A DNA stretch of 5,518 nucleotides, taken from the NCBI GenBank assembly GCA_046046915.1, contig JBJOIT010000090.1:1-5518 (forward strand). The letters run 5' to 3'. Positions 1-5,518 of the stretch are shown here, piece by piece; positions within the stretch are counted from its first letter, which is position 1, and each line of letters starts with the position of its first letter. The notes under the pieces were generated by a model that saw only the letters and a program-made list of their open reading frames with translations, ran no database searches and was not told the DNA's origin. A program made the translations under genes and the position numbers. This stretch comes from JBEEJZ01 sp046046915 (GTDB lineage Bacteria > Pseudomonadota > Gammaproteobacteria > Burkholderiales > Burkholderiaceae_C).

Positions 1-54
1 GACATAAATATGTCACCGTTCCGCCTTCAAACCTTCACATCAGAATTGTGAAAT
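1..54 (+). promoter_or_regulatory. Probable Pho-box array and promoter of phoX
   Basis: Units of 7 nt repeat every 11 nt: GACAT at 1-5 (the first two bases lie outside the window), ATGTCAC at 10-16, CCGCCTT at 21-27 and CCTTCAC at 32-38. The spacers are AAAT, CGTT and CAAA. The first two units match the enterobacterial Pho box (two CTGTCAT units 11 nt apart with an A/T-rich spacer) at 14 of the 16 visible positions. The last two units are weaker. A possible -10 hexamer, TGAAAT at 49-54 (4 of 6 matches to TATAAT), begins 10 nt after the last unit, the spacing expected for a PhoB-activated promoter with no real -35. PhoB control also fits the gene downstream. The same DNA contains a dyad, GACATA/TATGTC (1-6 and 9-14), so a dimeric repressor site is an alternative. 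The left edge cuts the array. Confidence 0.65.
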
Positions 55-68
55 AGCGCTTCTTTTCC

Positions 69-74
69 AAGGAG
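69..74 (+). promoter_or_regulatory. Ribosome binding site of phoX
   Basis: AAGGAG ends 7 nt before the ATG at 82. This is near-ideal spacing and supports that start codon. Confidence 0.85.
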
Positions 75-81
75 CCTTTCC

Positions 82-2304
82 ATGTCCAGTCACGATCACG
101 ATGAAATTTGCAACACCAGCGACAACGCCCACTTTCAGGACGTTCTGCAGCAGTCCCTGAGCAATCCGGCTCGCCGTAGCCTGTTGCGCGGCGGTCTCGG
201 TCTTGCCGGTCTGGCCATGCTGCCCGGTTGCGCCACCGTGGCCAGCCACGTGGCCGCCACCCCCAAGGGCCTGGGATTCGCGTCGGTCGAAAAAAGCCTG
301 CTCGACAACGTGATTCTGCCCCCCGGCTACCAGTACAGCGTGCTGCACGCCACGGGCGATTCGCTTGACTCTGCATTGGCCGCTTACTCCAATAAAGGCA
401 CAGAAGCCGACGACTGGTCGCGTCGGGTGGGTGACCACCACGACGGCATGGATGTGTACTACATCGATGCACAGGGCAAATACTCCGACAAGGAAACGTC
501 TCGTGCGGTGCTGTGCGTCAATCACGAAAGCTCGGCGGATGCGCACTTCATGCACCCCAATGGTCAAACGTCCAATGGTGCGAACGGCAAGAAATTTGAC
601 CAGTTTGGCGAGTGGGACCTGGGCAATCGTCCAGAACTCGAGGTGCTGAAGGAAATCAACCTGCACGGCGTGTCCATCGTGGAAATCGTCAAAACAGCAC
701 AAGGCTGGCGCGTCAAGCAGGATTCGCCCCTGAATCGCCGCATCACGGCCCAAACCCCTGTGCGTATCAGCGGCCCGCGCGCATCGATCGACGGCATTCG
801 CAACTACATGGTGACCCGCTGGGATGGCGTCGGTTCCATGAGCCGTGGCACCTTGAACAATTGCGGTCATGGCAAGACCCCTTGGGGCACCTACCTCGCC
901 TGCGAAGAAAATTGGGCGACTTATTTCCAGTCCACCGCAGGCGCCGCCTTGCCTGCCAACGACCTGACTTCGCGCAAGCGCTATGGCGTGGCCTCTGCCC
1001 CCGCAGCTACAGGTGCCAAGCGGTCGAACAGCCAGGGTTGGCACACCGTGTCTGCCACCGACGACCGCTTCGCACGCTGGAACCTGGCTGCCTTGGGCGC
1101 CAGCGCCGACAAGGATTTCCGCAACGAGGCCAACACCTTCGGCTTCACCGTCGAGATCGACCCCCTCAACCCCAACGCCACGCCCGCCAAACGCACGGCT
1201 ATGGGGCGTTTTGCTCACGAAGCTGCTGTTTGTGGCATCCCCAAAGCAGGCGAGCCCTTGGCGTTCTACATGGGCTGCGACTCGCGTAATGAGTACATCT
1301 ACAAGTTTGTGAGCAATGCGGTCTGGGATCCACGTGACGTGGGCGGTGGCATGCCTGCTGGCGACAAGTACCTGAGCGAAGGCAAGCTGTACGTGGCCCG
1401 GTTCAATGCCGACGGCAAGGGCGAGTGGCTGGAGTTGAATGTGGCCGATGCCCGCATCGCCAATCACGCTGCATTCAAGTTCAGCAGCCAGGCCGATGTG
1501 TATGTCAACACCCGCATCTCAGCCGATGCCGTGGGCGCCACCAAGATGGACCGGCCCGAGTGGGGTGCGGTGAACTACCAGAACGGTGAAATCTACTTTG
1601 CCCTGACCAACAACAGCGCTGCCAACCGCACGCCAGCCAAGGTGGACGCGGCCAACCCCCGCGCTTACATGGACATGGACGGCAAGAAGTCCGCAGGCAA
1701 CCCCAACGGTCACATCATCCGGTTCAAGGAAGACGGCAGCCGTTCAACCGCCAAAGGTTTCATGTGGGACATCTTTGTCTTCGGTGCCGAAGAAGACTCC
1801 GGCGATGCCAACCTGTCTGGTTTGACTGCCAAGAACGCGTTTTCGTCGCCTGACGGTTTGTGGTTCAGCAAGGCTACGGGCATCTGCTGGATCCAGACCG
1901 ACGACGGTGCTTACACCGACGAGACCAATTGCATGATGTTGGCGGCCATTCCAGGCCAAGTGGGCGACGGTGGCAAGGTCACTGTGAAAAACAAGATGGT
2001 GGTCGATGGCAAGGAGCAGACCGGCATCCAGGACACCTTCATCGGCGCCGCATTGGGTGATGCCAAGTTGCGCCGCTTCCTGGTAGCACCCAAAGGGGCT
2101 GAGGTGACTGGCATCACTGAAACCGCCGATGGCCGCACACTGTTTGTCAATATCCAGCATCCTGGCGAGTTGTCCAAGCCGCTGTCGTCGGGCGATGCAC
2201 CGCAAAGCATGTGGCCGGGCAACCAGGGTTATGGCCCGCAAGGTCGCCCACGCTCCGCCACCATCGTCATCACCCGCAAGGACGGTGGCCTGATCGGCCT
2301 GTGA
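82..2304 (+). CDS. phoX: Alkaline phosphatase PhoX (Tat-exported, metal-dependent, DUF839 family)
   Basis: A 740-residue PhoX-type phosphomonoesterase. Characterised members carry an iron-calcium cofactor and release phosphate from organic esters outside the cytoplasm. The N terminus has a twin-arginine signal (RRSLLRGG from residue 31), a hydrophobic stretch, and a lipobox-like LPGC ending at Cys50, so the protein may be lipid-anchored, although Pro before Gly is unusual in a lipobox. Family motifs follow in order: LPPGYQYSVLHATGD near 79-93, VNHESS at 146-151, NNC at 259-261 followed by TPWGTYLACEEN at 266-277 (Cys261 and Glu275/276 are likely metal-centre residues), GRFAHE at 375-380, EYIYKFVS near 404-411, MDRPEWGAV from 489, SSPDGLWF at 588-595, WIQTDDG at 603-609, and NIQHPGE at 690-696. 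The length is slightly above the usual size and all motifs are present, so the protein is probably active. One oddity is YMGCD at 396-400, where many relatives have GDD. The gene has its own promoter and terminator. Identification is confident; the lipoprotein status is inferred. Confidence 0.95.
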   Translation: MSSHDHDEICNTSDNAHFQDVLQQSLSNPARRSLLRGGLGLAGLAMLPGCATVASHVAATPKGLGFASVEKSLLDNVILPPGYQYSVLHATGDSLDSALAAYSNKGTEADDWSRRVGDHHDGMDVYYIDAQGKYSDKETSRAVLCVNHESSADAHFMHPNGQTSNGANGKKFDQFGEWDLGNRPELEVLKEINLHGVSIVEIVKTAQGWRVKQDSPLNRRITAQTPVRISGPRASIDGIRNYMVTRWDGVGSMSRGTLNNCGHGKTPWGTYLACEENWATYFQSTAGAALPANDLTSRKRYGVASAPAATGAKRSNSQGWHTVSATDDRFARWNLAALGASADKDFRNEANTFGFTVEIDPLNPNATPAKRTAMGRFAHEAAVCGIPKAGEPLAFYMGCDSRNEYIYKFVSNAVWDPRDVGGGMPAGDKYLSEGKLYVARFNADGKGEWLELNVADARIANHAAFKFSSQADVYVNTRISADAVGATKMDRPEWGAVNYQNGEIYFALTNNSAANRTPAKVDAANPRAYMDMDGKKSAGNPNGHIIRFKEDGSRSTAKGFMWDIFVFGAEEDSGDANLSGLTAKNAFSSPDGLWFSKATGICWIQTDDGAYTDETNCMMLAAIPGQVGDGGKVTVKNKMVVDGKEQTGIQDTFIGAALGDAKLRRFLVAPKGAEVTGITETADGRTLFVNIQHPGELSKPLSSGDAPQSMWPGNQGYGPQGRPRSATIVITRKDGGLIGL

Positions 2305-2313
2305 GGTGAGCCA

Positions 2314-2341
2314 GGCTGGACTGTTTTGCAACAGTTCAGCC
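2314..2341 (+). other. Strong hairpin just after the phoX stop codon
   Basis: A 12-bp stem with one G-U pair forms between 2314-2325 and 2330-2341 around the 4-nt loop TTGC, starting 9 nt after the stop codon. The outer segments AGCCA (2309-2313) and TGGCT (2352-2356) can extend it across a 10-nt one-sided bulge. No T-tract follows, so it is not by itself a standard rho-independent terminator. It may stabilise the 3' end of the phoX mRNA or assist the terminator that starts about 20 nt further on. Confidence 0.7.
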
Positions 2342-2361
2342 TATTGAACCTGGCTATTTGA

Positions 2362-2394
2362 GCCTTTCTTCGCCAGCCGAGGAAAGGCTTTTTT
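2362..2394 (+). terminator. Rho-independent terminator of phoX
   Basis: AGCCTTTC (2362-2369) pairs with GAAAGGCT (2383-2390). The stem can extend inward by a T-G and a T-A pair, and a run of five T (2390-2394) follows. It lies 57 nt after the phoX stop and upstream of the next operator region, so it should separate phoX from the second phosphatase gene. Confidence 0.85.
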
Positions 2395-2441
2395 ATTGGT
2401 TCCGTTTATCTGGGCTGACGTGCGGCCTGATGATCAATTCG

Positions 2442-2481
2442 ATGTCATCAATTCATCTTCAAATCTTCATGGCGGTGACAC
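2442..2481 (+). promoter_or_regulatory. Probable Pho-box array upstream of the second phoX-like gene
   Basis: Units lie exactly 11 nt apart: ATGTCAT (2442-2448), TCATCTT (2453-2459), TCTTCAT (2464-2470) and GTGACAC (2475-2481). The spacers are CAAT, CAAA and GGCG. The first three units and their spacers (2442-2470) align without gaps to 10-38 upstream of phoX with 21 of 29 identities, and seven of the eight differences are transitions. A -10 is not clear: CAAATT at 2492-2497 has the right spacing but only 3 of 6 matches. The last unit ends 84 nt before the start codon. PhoB binding is inferred from the periodicity and from the similarity to the phoX upstream region. Confidence 0.6.
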
Positions 2482-2554
2482 ATGAAGCAGGCAAATTAGA
2501 CCTGTTTCTTGTCCTGCCGAGGGCAGTCTCCATTGACCTCGGCCCCCTCTTATC

Positions 2555-2558
2555 GGAG
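2555..2558 (+). promoter_or_regulatory. Ribosome binding site deciding the ATG start at 2566
   Basis: GGAG lies 7 nt before ATG 2566 but only 4 nt before the in-frame TTG at 2563, so the ATG is the better start. A third ATG at 2559 is in another frame and runs into a stop after 12 codons. Confidence 0.7.
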
Positions 2559-2565
2559 ATGATTG

Positions 2566-4506
2566 ATGACCCAAGCCTTTCAAGCCTCGCGCCGTAAAGC
2601 TCTGCAATTGTTTGCGGGCGTGCCCCTTTTGCCACTATCAGCCTCACTTGGCTCAGCTGGTTTGCTGTCTGCCTGCGGCGGTGGTTCTGACCCAGTGAGC
2701 ACCGCCACGATCACAGGTGTCACCTTTAACAACATGGCCGCTCCGGCATCTGTTGCTGACCGCGCCACCACGTTCACGAATGCCACGATTTCTGTTGCTT
2801 ACTCTGACGGAACATCAAAAACTCAAAACCTGGCTTACAACGCTATCTATAAAACTGGCGATGAATTTACACGCCCCGATGGCGGTGCTGTGATCGCTGG
2901 TGGTTACTACTACCCAGATGGCACCACACCCATACTCGACATTTCTGGCACAACTGCAGAGCAGTTTTACTCTGATTGCCCAGACGGCACCTCCTTGCTC
3001 AAACTTCAAAACCCATCGGTGGCAGGAATCAGTGGGAACACCGTATTTGCGGTAACCCAGTTTGAGTACAAAAACGTAGACAACGCTGGCAACAGCATGT
3101 ACGGCAAGCTGCCTTCTCCCATAGGTATTGCTACCTTGGATCAGAACAAGACAACTGGTGCACTATCGGTCAAGCACTACTACAACGTACCTACACAAGA
3201 TGTGCATGGCCTGTGGATCACTTGCGCTGCAAGCCTTTCTCCATGGAATACCCATCTCTCCAGCGAAGAATATGAGCCAGATGCCTGGAAACTTGATCCT
3301 GTGAATATTGCTGCAAATTCAGCTGACAGCGGTGTTATTCAGTTCAAGGCATTCAGCCAAAACACGTTTGGCAGCGAAACTGCTGCCAAGCCCTACCACT
3401 ACGGCCATGTCCCGGAAGTGACCGTCAACCCTGACGGCACTGGCAGCATCAAGAAGCACTACTGCATGGTTCGTATTTCTCGTGAGCTGGTCGAGGTAAT
3501 GCCTGACAATCGCACAGTGCTGATGGGTGACGATGCATCTGGCGGCGGTGTTTTTATGTTCGTTGCTGACATTGCTGGCGAGTTGTCATCGGGCACGCTC
3601 TACGTCGCGCAAGTTGCATCGACTAGCACGCTGAACGGTGGGGCGTTCAATCTGACCTGGATTGAGCTGGGTCATGCCAACAGTGTTGAGATTGAGGCAA
3701 TGGCGAACACGCTGACTGCAGCTGACATCATGGATGTTAAGACTGTCGATGACGTTGCCTATTCCAAGATCAATTTCGGCAACGGTTATCAGTGGGTGAA
3801 ATTTGTCGCGGGCAAAGAAAAAGCAGCTGCCTTTTTGGAGACCCGTCGATACGCTGCCAAGATGGGTGGCACCATGGAGTTCAGCAAGTTTGAGGGCGTT
3901 ACGGTCAACGCCAAAGACAAACTGGCTTACTTTGCCGTTGCTGAAATCCGTGACACGATGAAGGTCAATGTAGGTGCTGCTACCGACTCAATCGGATTGC
4001 CTGAAAACAAGGCTGGTGCGGTCTATCAAGTTGTCTTGGGTACCGATGCAACCATTGGTAGCGACTGGGTGCCTAAGAGCATGTCTGTGCCCTCTGCGTT
4101 GCTCGGTGAAACCATGACGGCAGATGCTGAAAGTAACACGTCTGTAGTGGACAAAATCTCTAATCCTGACAACGTGAAGTTTTCGGAAGCGATGCGTACG
4201 TTGTTCATTGGTGAAGACTCCGGTCGTCACCTCAACAATTTTGTTTGGGCCTACAACGTCGACACATTGAAGTTGTCTCGCATCCTTTCAGCCCCTGCTG
4301 GTGGTGAGTGCGTCTGCTTGCAGGCAGTGGATGATCTAAATGGATTTGCATACGTCATGTCTGGCTTCCAGCACCCCGGTGATTGGACATTCGCTTCCGT
4401 CACCAACCCAGCTCTGGCAGGTCTAGAGGCGGCAGTTAAAGCAAATTGGGGTGACAAGAAGAAGGCTGCTGTGGGTTACATCAGCGGTATCCCGACGCTC
4501 TCTTAA
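2566..4506 (+). CDS. Divergent PhoX/DUF839-family phosphatase, Tat-dependent lipoprotein
   Basis: A 646-residue protein related to the PhoX just upstream but strongly diverged. Residue numbers are from ATG 2566. The N terminus has a twin-arginine motif (SRRKALQ, residues 8-14), a hydrophobic segment, and a good lipobox (LSAC, cleavage before Cys37) followed by a Gly/Ser linker, so export by Tat and lipid anchoring are likely. The metal-core residues seen in PhoX recur at matching spacing: Glu167, Cys220, then PWNTHLSSEE at 226-235 (Cys, Pro-Trp, Thr, Leu and Glu-Glu all in register with the neighbour), MGDD at 320-323, MEFSKFEG at 437-444, NPDN at 533-536, GEDSG at 549-553 and FQHPGDW at 601-607. 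The TPWGT and DRPEW signatures are altered, so substrate preference may differ. It has its own upstream array and terminator and ends in tandem TAA stops. By eye its G+C is lower than that of the flanking genes. Family membership is confident; phosphatase activity is inferred. Confidence 0.85.
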   Translation: MTQAFQASRRKALQLFAGVPLLPLSASLGSAGLLSACGGGSDPVSTATITGVTFNNMAAPASVADRATTFTNATISVAYSDGTSKTQNLAYNAIYKTGDEFTRPDGGAVIAGGYYYPDGTTPILDISGTTAEQFYSDCPDGTSLLKLQNPSVAGISGNTVFAVTQFEYKNVDNAGNSMYGKLPSPIGIATLDQNKTTGALSVKHYYNVPTQDVHGLWITCAASLSPWNTHLSSEEYEPDAWKLDPVNIAANSADSGVIQFKAFSQNTFGSETAAKPYHYGHVPEVTVNPDGTGSIKKHYCMVRISRELVEVMPDNRTVLMGDDASGGGVFMFVADIAGELSSGTLYVAQVASTSTLNGGAFNLTWIELGHANSVEIEAMANTLTAADIMDVKTVDDVAYSKINFGNGYQWVKFVAGKEKAAAFLETRRYAAKMGGTMEFSKFEGVTVNAKDKLAYFAVAEIRDTMKVNVGAATDSIGLPENKAGAVYQVVLGTDATIGSDWVPKSMSVPSALLGETMTADAESNTSVVDKISNPDNVKFSEAMRTLFIGEDSGRHLNNFVWAYNVDTLKLSRILSAPAGGECVCLQAVDDLNGFAYVMSGFQHPGDWTFASVTNPALAGLEAAVKANWGDKKKAAVGYISGIPTLS

Positions 4507-4527
4507 TAAGTTTTGATCCCAAGCGCC

Positions 4528-4552
4528 AAGCCCCTCTCCGAGGGGTTTTTTT
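4528..4552 (+). terminator. Rho-independent terminator of the second phosphatase gene
   Basis: CCCCTC (4531-4536) pairs with GAGGGG (4540-4545) around the loop TCC. The stem can extend to AAG/TTT at the base, and a run of seven T (4546-4552) follows. It starts about 20 nt after the stop codons and should isolate this gene from the EEP gene downstream. Confidence 0.93.
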
Positions 4553-4564
4553 ATGTCCGAAACC

Positions 4565-4620
4565 CTTTCATGATCTCTTCATCGATTGTTCACCCGGGTG
4601 TCACGCCGGCTGCCTAGCAT
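4565..4620 (+). promoter_or_regulatory. Four-unit Pho-box array and promoter of the EEP gene
   Basis: Four units sit in exact 11-nt steps: CTTTCAT (4565-4571), TCTTCAT (4576-4582), TGTTCAC (4587-4593) and GTGTCAC (4598-4604). The spacers are GATC, CGAT and CCGG. All four end in TCAY, and the last is the closest to the classic CTGTCAT. A possible -10, TAGCAT (4615-4620, 4 of 6), starts 10 nt after the last unit, the same gap as in the phoX promoter. This is the cleanest array in the window and fits two adjacent PhoB dimer sites. The perfect 10-bp palindrome CACCCGGGTG (4591-4600) lies across units three and four and could be a separate operator or chance. Confidence 0.72.
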
Positions 4621-4787
4621 GAGATTTGTTTTCTACTTCACCAAGAAACTTGTCATGAACCGTCGACACAAGACGCCAACGGCGATTGTCAGGTGACCTG
4701 CGACGGATTTGAGTGGTGGCCGTGTGCGTGTTGTGGCGAAGCCTGCGCACTGGCATGTGTTCGATCGCCAGACAGGGAGGCGCTGGA
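4621..4787 (+). other. Long untranslated leader of the EEP gene
   Basis: If transcription starts just after the -10 at 4615-4620, about 160 nt precede the start codon. No convincing gene is seen here. A 25-codon reading frame at 4619-4696 has no ribosome binding site and begins inside the proposed -10. There is a small hairpin, CGCC/GGCG (4674-4677 and 4681-4684), with no T-tract, and an isolated TTGTCAT (4650-4656) that is out of phase with the array. I recognise no riboswitch. Confidence 0.4.
4774..4780 (+). promoter_or_regulatory. Ribosome binding site deciding the EEP start
   Basis: AGGGAGG ends 7 nt before ATG 4788. The alternative in-frame ATG at 4755 has no comparable site, so 4788 is preferred. 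Confidence 0.85.
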
Positions 4788-5518
4788 ATGACGTTCAGTA
4801 GCGGGGGCTTTGAGTTGTTTTCAGAGGTGACCGAGGCGCTGGAGGTGCCGCAGCTGGCTGCGCGCACTTCCTGGCTTCAGGGTGACCGCGGCCCTGCGCA
4901 GCACGCGCATGCCATGGCCTCCCTGTCGTGTTTGCGCAGCTTGCGTTCTACGCCGGGTTTGCGCTCGCACCGTGTGTTGCAGTTTCCCTTGGTTGTGGGC
5001 ACCTGGAACCTTGAGCGCTGCTATTTCCCGGACCCCAGCGGCGAGCTCATGAAGACCTGGGATATTGCCTTGCTCAGTGAAATGGACAGCGGCATGGCGC
5101 GCACCGGACAGGTCGACACCCCCGCCTACCTGGCAGCCAAGCTGGGAATGGCTTCGATCTATGGCGTTGAGTTTCTGGAGCTGGGTGTGGGCAATGCCCG
5201 TGAGCAGACCCAGTGCCAGGGCGAAGTCAACGGACAAGGCTTGCACGGCAACGCCGTGATGAGCCGCACGGCGCTGGAGCAGCCGTTGTTGTTCCGGCTG
5301 GATCAGGAAGGGCGCTGGTTTGCTGCGGGCTCCAAAGAGCCGCGCATCGGCGGACGGTGTGCCGTGGCGGCCCGGGTGGCGACTGAACTTGGGCCCCTGT
5401 GGGTGGTGTCGGCGCACCTTGAATACTCAGACTCAGCGCAGGTGCGGGCCCACACTTTTCACCAGCTGCTGTGTGCCATGGAGGGCATCGTGGGGGACGG
5501 CCCCATCGTCGTGGGGGG
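4788..5518 (+). CDS. Endonuclease/exonuclease/phosphatase (EEP) family protein, 3' end beyond the window
   Basis: The first 243 codons of an open frame that reaches the right edge with no stop. The EEP superfamily includes DNases, AP endonucleases and phosphodiesterases that use Mg2+ to cleave phosphoester bonds. Visible motifs, in order: VGTWNLER from residue 70 (Asn74, a likely metal-site residue), ALLSEMD at 94-100 (Glu98, likely metal ligand), YGVEFLELGVGN near 124-135, GLHGNAVMSR at 151-160, EPRIGGR near 179-185, VVSAHLE at 206-212 (His210), and VVGG at 241-244 at the window edge, where the catalytic GDxN motif would be expected. The first 65 or so residues precede the domain and show neither a signal peptide nor a membrane segment, so a cytoplasmic location is inferred. 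It lies behind a terminator and has its own Pho-like array, suggesting expression under phosphate starvation. High G+C and strong third-position G/C match a resident gene. The substrate cannot be told from the sequence. Confidence 0.88.
   Translation, partial: MTFSSGGFELFSEVTEALEVPQLAARTSWLQGDRGPAQHAHAMASLSCLRSLRSTPGLRSHRVLQFPLVVGTWNLERCYFPDPSGELMKTWDIALLSEMDSGMARTGQVDTPAYLAAKLGMASIYGVEFLELGVGNAREQTQCQGEVNGQGLHGNAVMSRTALEQPLLFRLDQEGRWFAAGSKEPRIGGRCAVAARVATELGPLWVVSAHLEYSDSAQVRAHTFHQLLCAMEGIVGDGPIVVG

Noticed and set aside
40..1467. A 475-codon open frame on the minus strand opposite phoX
   Set aside because: It lies wholly antisense to a strongly supported gene, has no recognisable domain, and is of the kind that high third-position G/C creates by chance.
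2563..2565. TTG as start of the second phoX-like gene
   Set aside because: It is only 4 nt from the GGAG, while the adjacent ATG at 2566 has better spacing and is the preferred codon.
2358..2597. A 79-codon plus-strand frame between the two phosphatase genes
   Set aside because: It runs through the phoX terminator, the operator array and into the start of the next gene, and has no ribosome binding site or familiar sequence.
4591..4600. Palindrome CACCCGGGTG as an independent operator
   Set aside because: It falls across the last two units and their spacer in the periodic array, and a single 10-bp palindrome is weak evidence; kept only as an alternative in the promoter entry.
4619..4696. A 25-codon frame in the EEP leader
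   Set aside because: There is no ribosome binding site and its ATG overlaps the proposed -10, so a transcript from that promoter would not include it. The internal ATG at 4655 also lacks a ribosome binding site.
4821..5417. A 198-codon minus-strand frame near the right end
   Set aside because: It is antisense to the EEP coding region, whose motifs are clear, and its translation shows no domain.
1..5518. CRISPR arrays, tRNA or rRNA genes, insertion sequences
   Set aside because: I saw no direct-repeat and spacer arrays of CRISPR type, no cloverleaf or rRNA-like sequence, and no transposase or terminal inverted repeats.

Overview
The window looks like a piece of a betaproteobacterial chromosome, probably Burkholderiales and perhaps Comamonadaceae. 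This rests on the protein style and the moderately high G+C, judged by eye and without a search. All genes are on the + strand. There are two complete genes and one gene cut by the right edge, each of a family that hydrolyses phosphate esters: a canonical PhoX alkaline phosphatase (82-2304), a divergent second PhoX/DUF839-family protein (2566-4506), and the first 243 codons of an endonuclease/exonuclease/phosphatase (EEP) superfamily protein (4788 to beyond 5518).

Layout: 1-81 holds a promoter/operator region and ribosome binding site for phoX. Positions 2305-2565 hold a strong hairpin, a rho-independent terminator, and a second operator-like region with a ribosome binding site. Positions 4507-4787 hold a very clear terminator, a third operator-like region, a long untranslated leader and a good ribosome binding site. 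Each gene therefore appears to be its own transcription unit.

The most interesting signal is regulatory. Upstream of each gene there is an array of 7-nt units resembling the Pho-box half-site (CTGTCAT, or the variant form nnTTCAY), repeated exactly every 11 nt. The array before the EEP gene has four good units in a row (CTTTCAT, TCTTCAT, TGTTCAC, GTGTCAC). The arrays before the two phoX-like genes align with each other over 29 nt, with 21 identities and mostly transitions among the differences. The inference is that three neighbouring, separately transcribed genes are all controlled by PhoB, forming a small phosphate-starvation island. The two PhoX-type enzymes are exported by Tat, probably as lipoproteins, and would release phosphate from organic esters outside the cytoplasm. 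The EEP protein has no visible signal peptide and would act in the cytoplasm.

The second PhoX-like gene looks poorer in G+C than its neighbours and differs from the first across most of its length, but it keeps the spaced metal-centre residues. It is better described as an old paralogue or an acquired subfamily member than as a recent duplicate.
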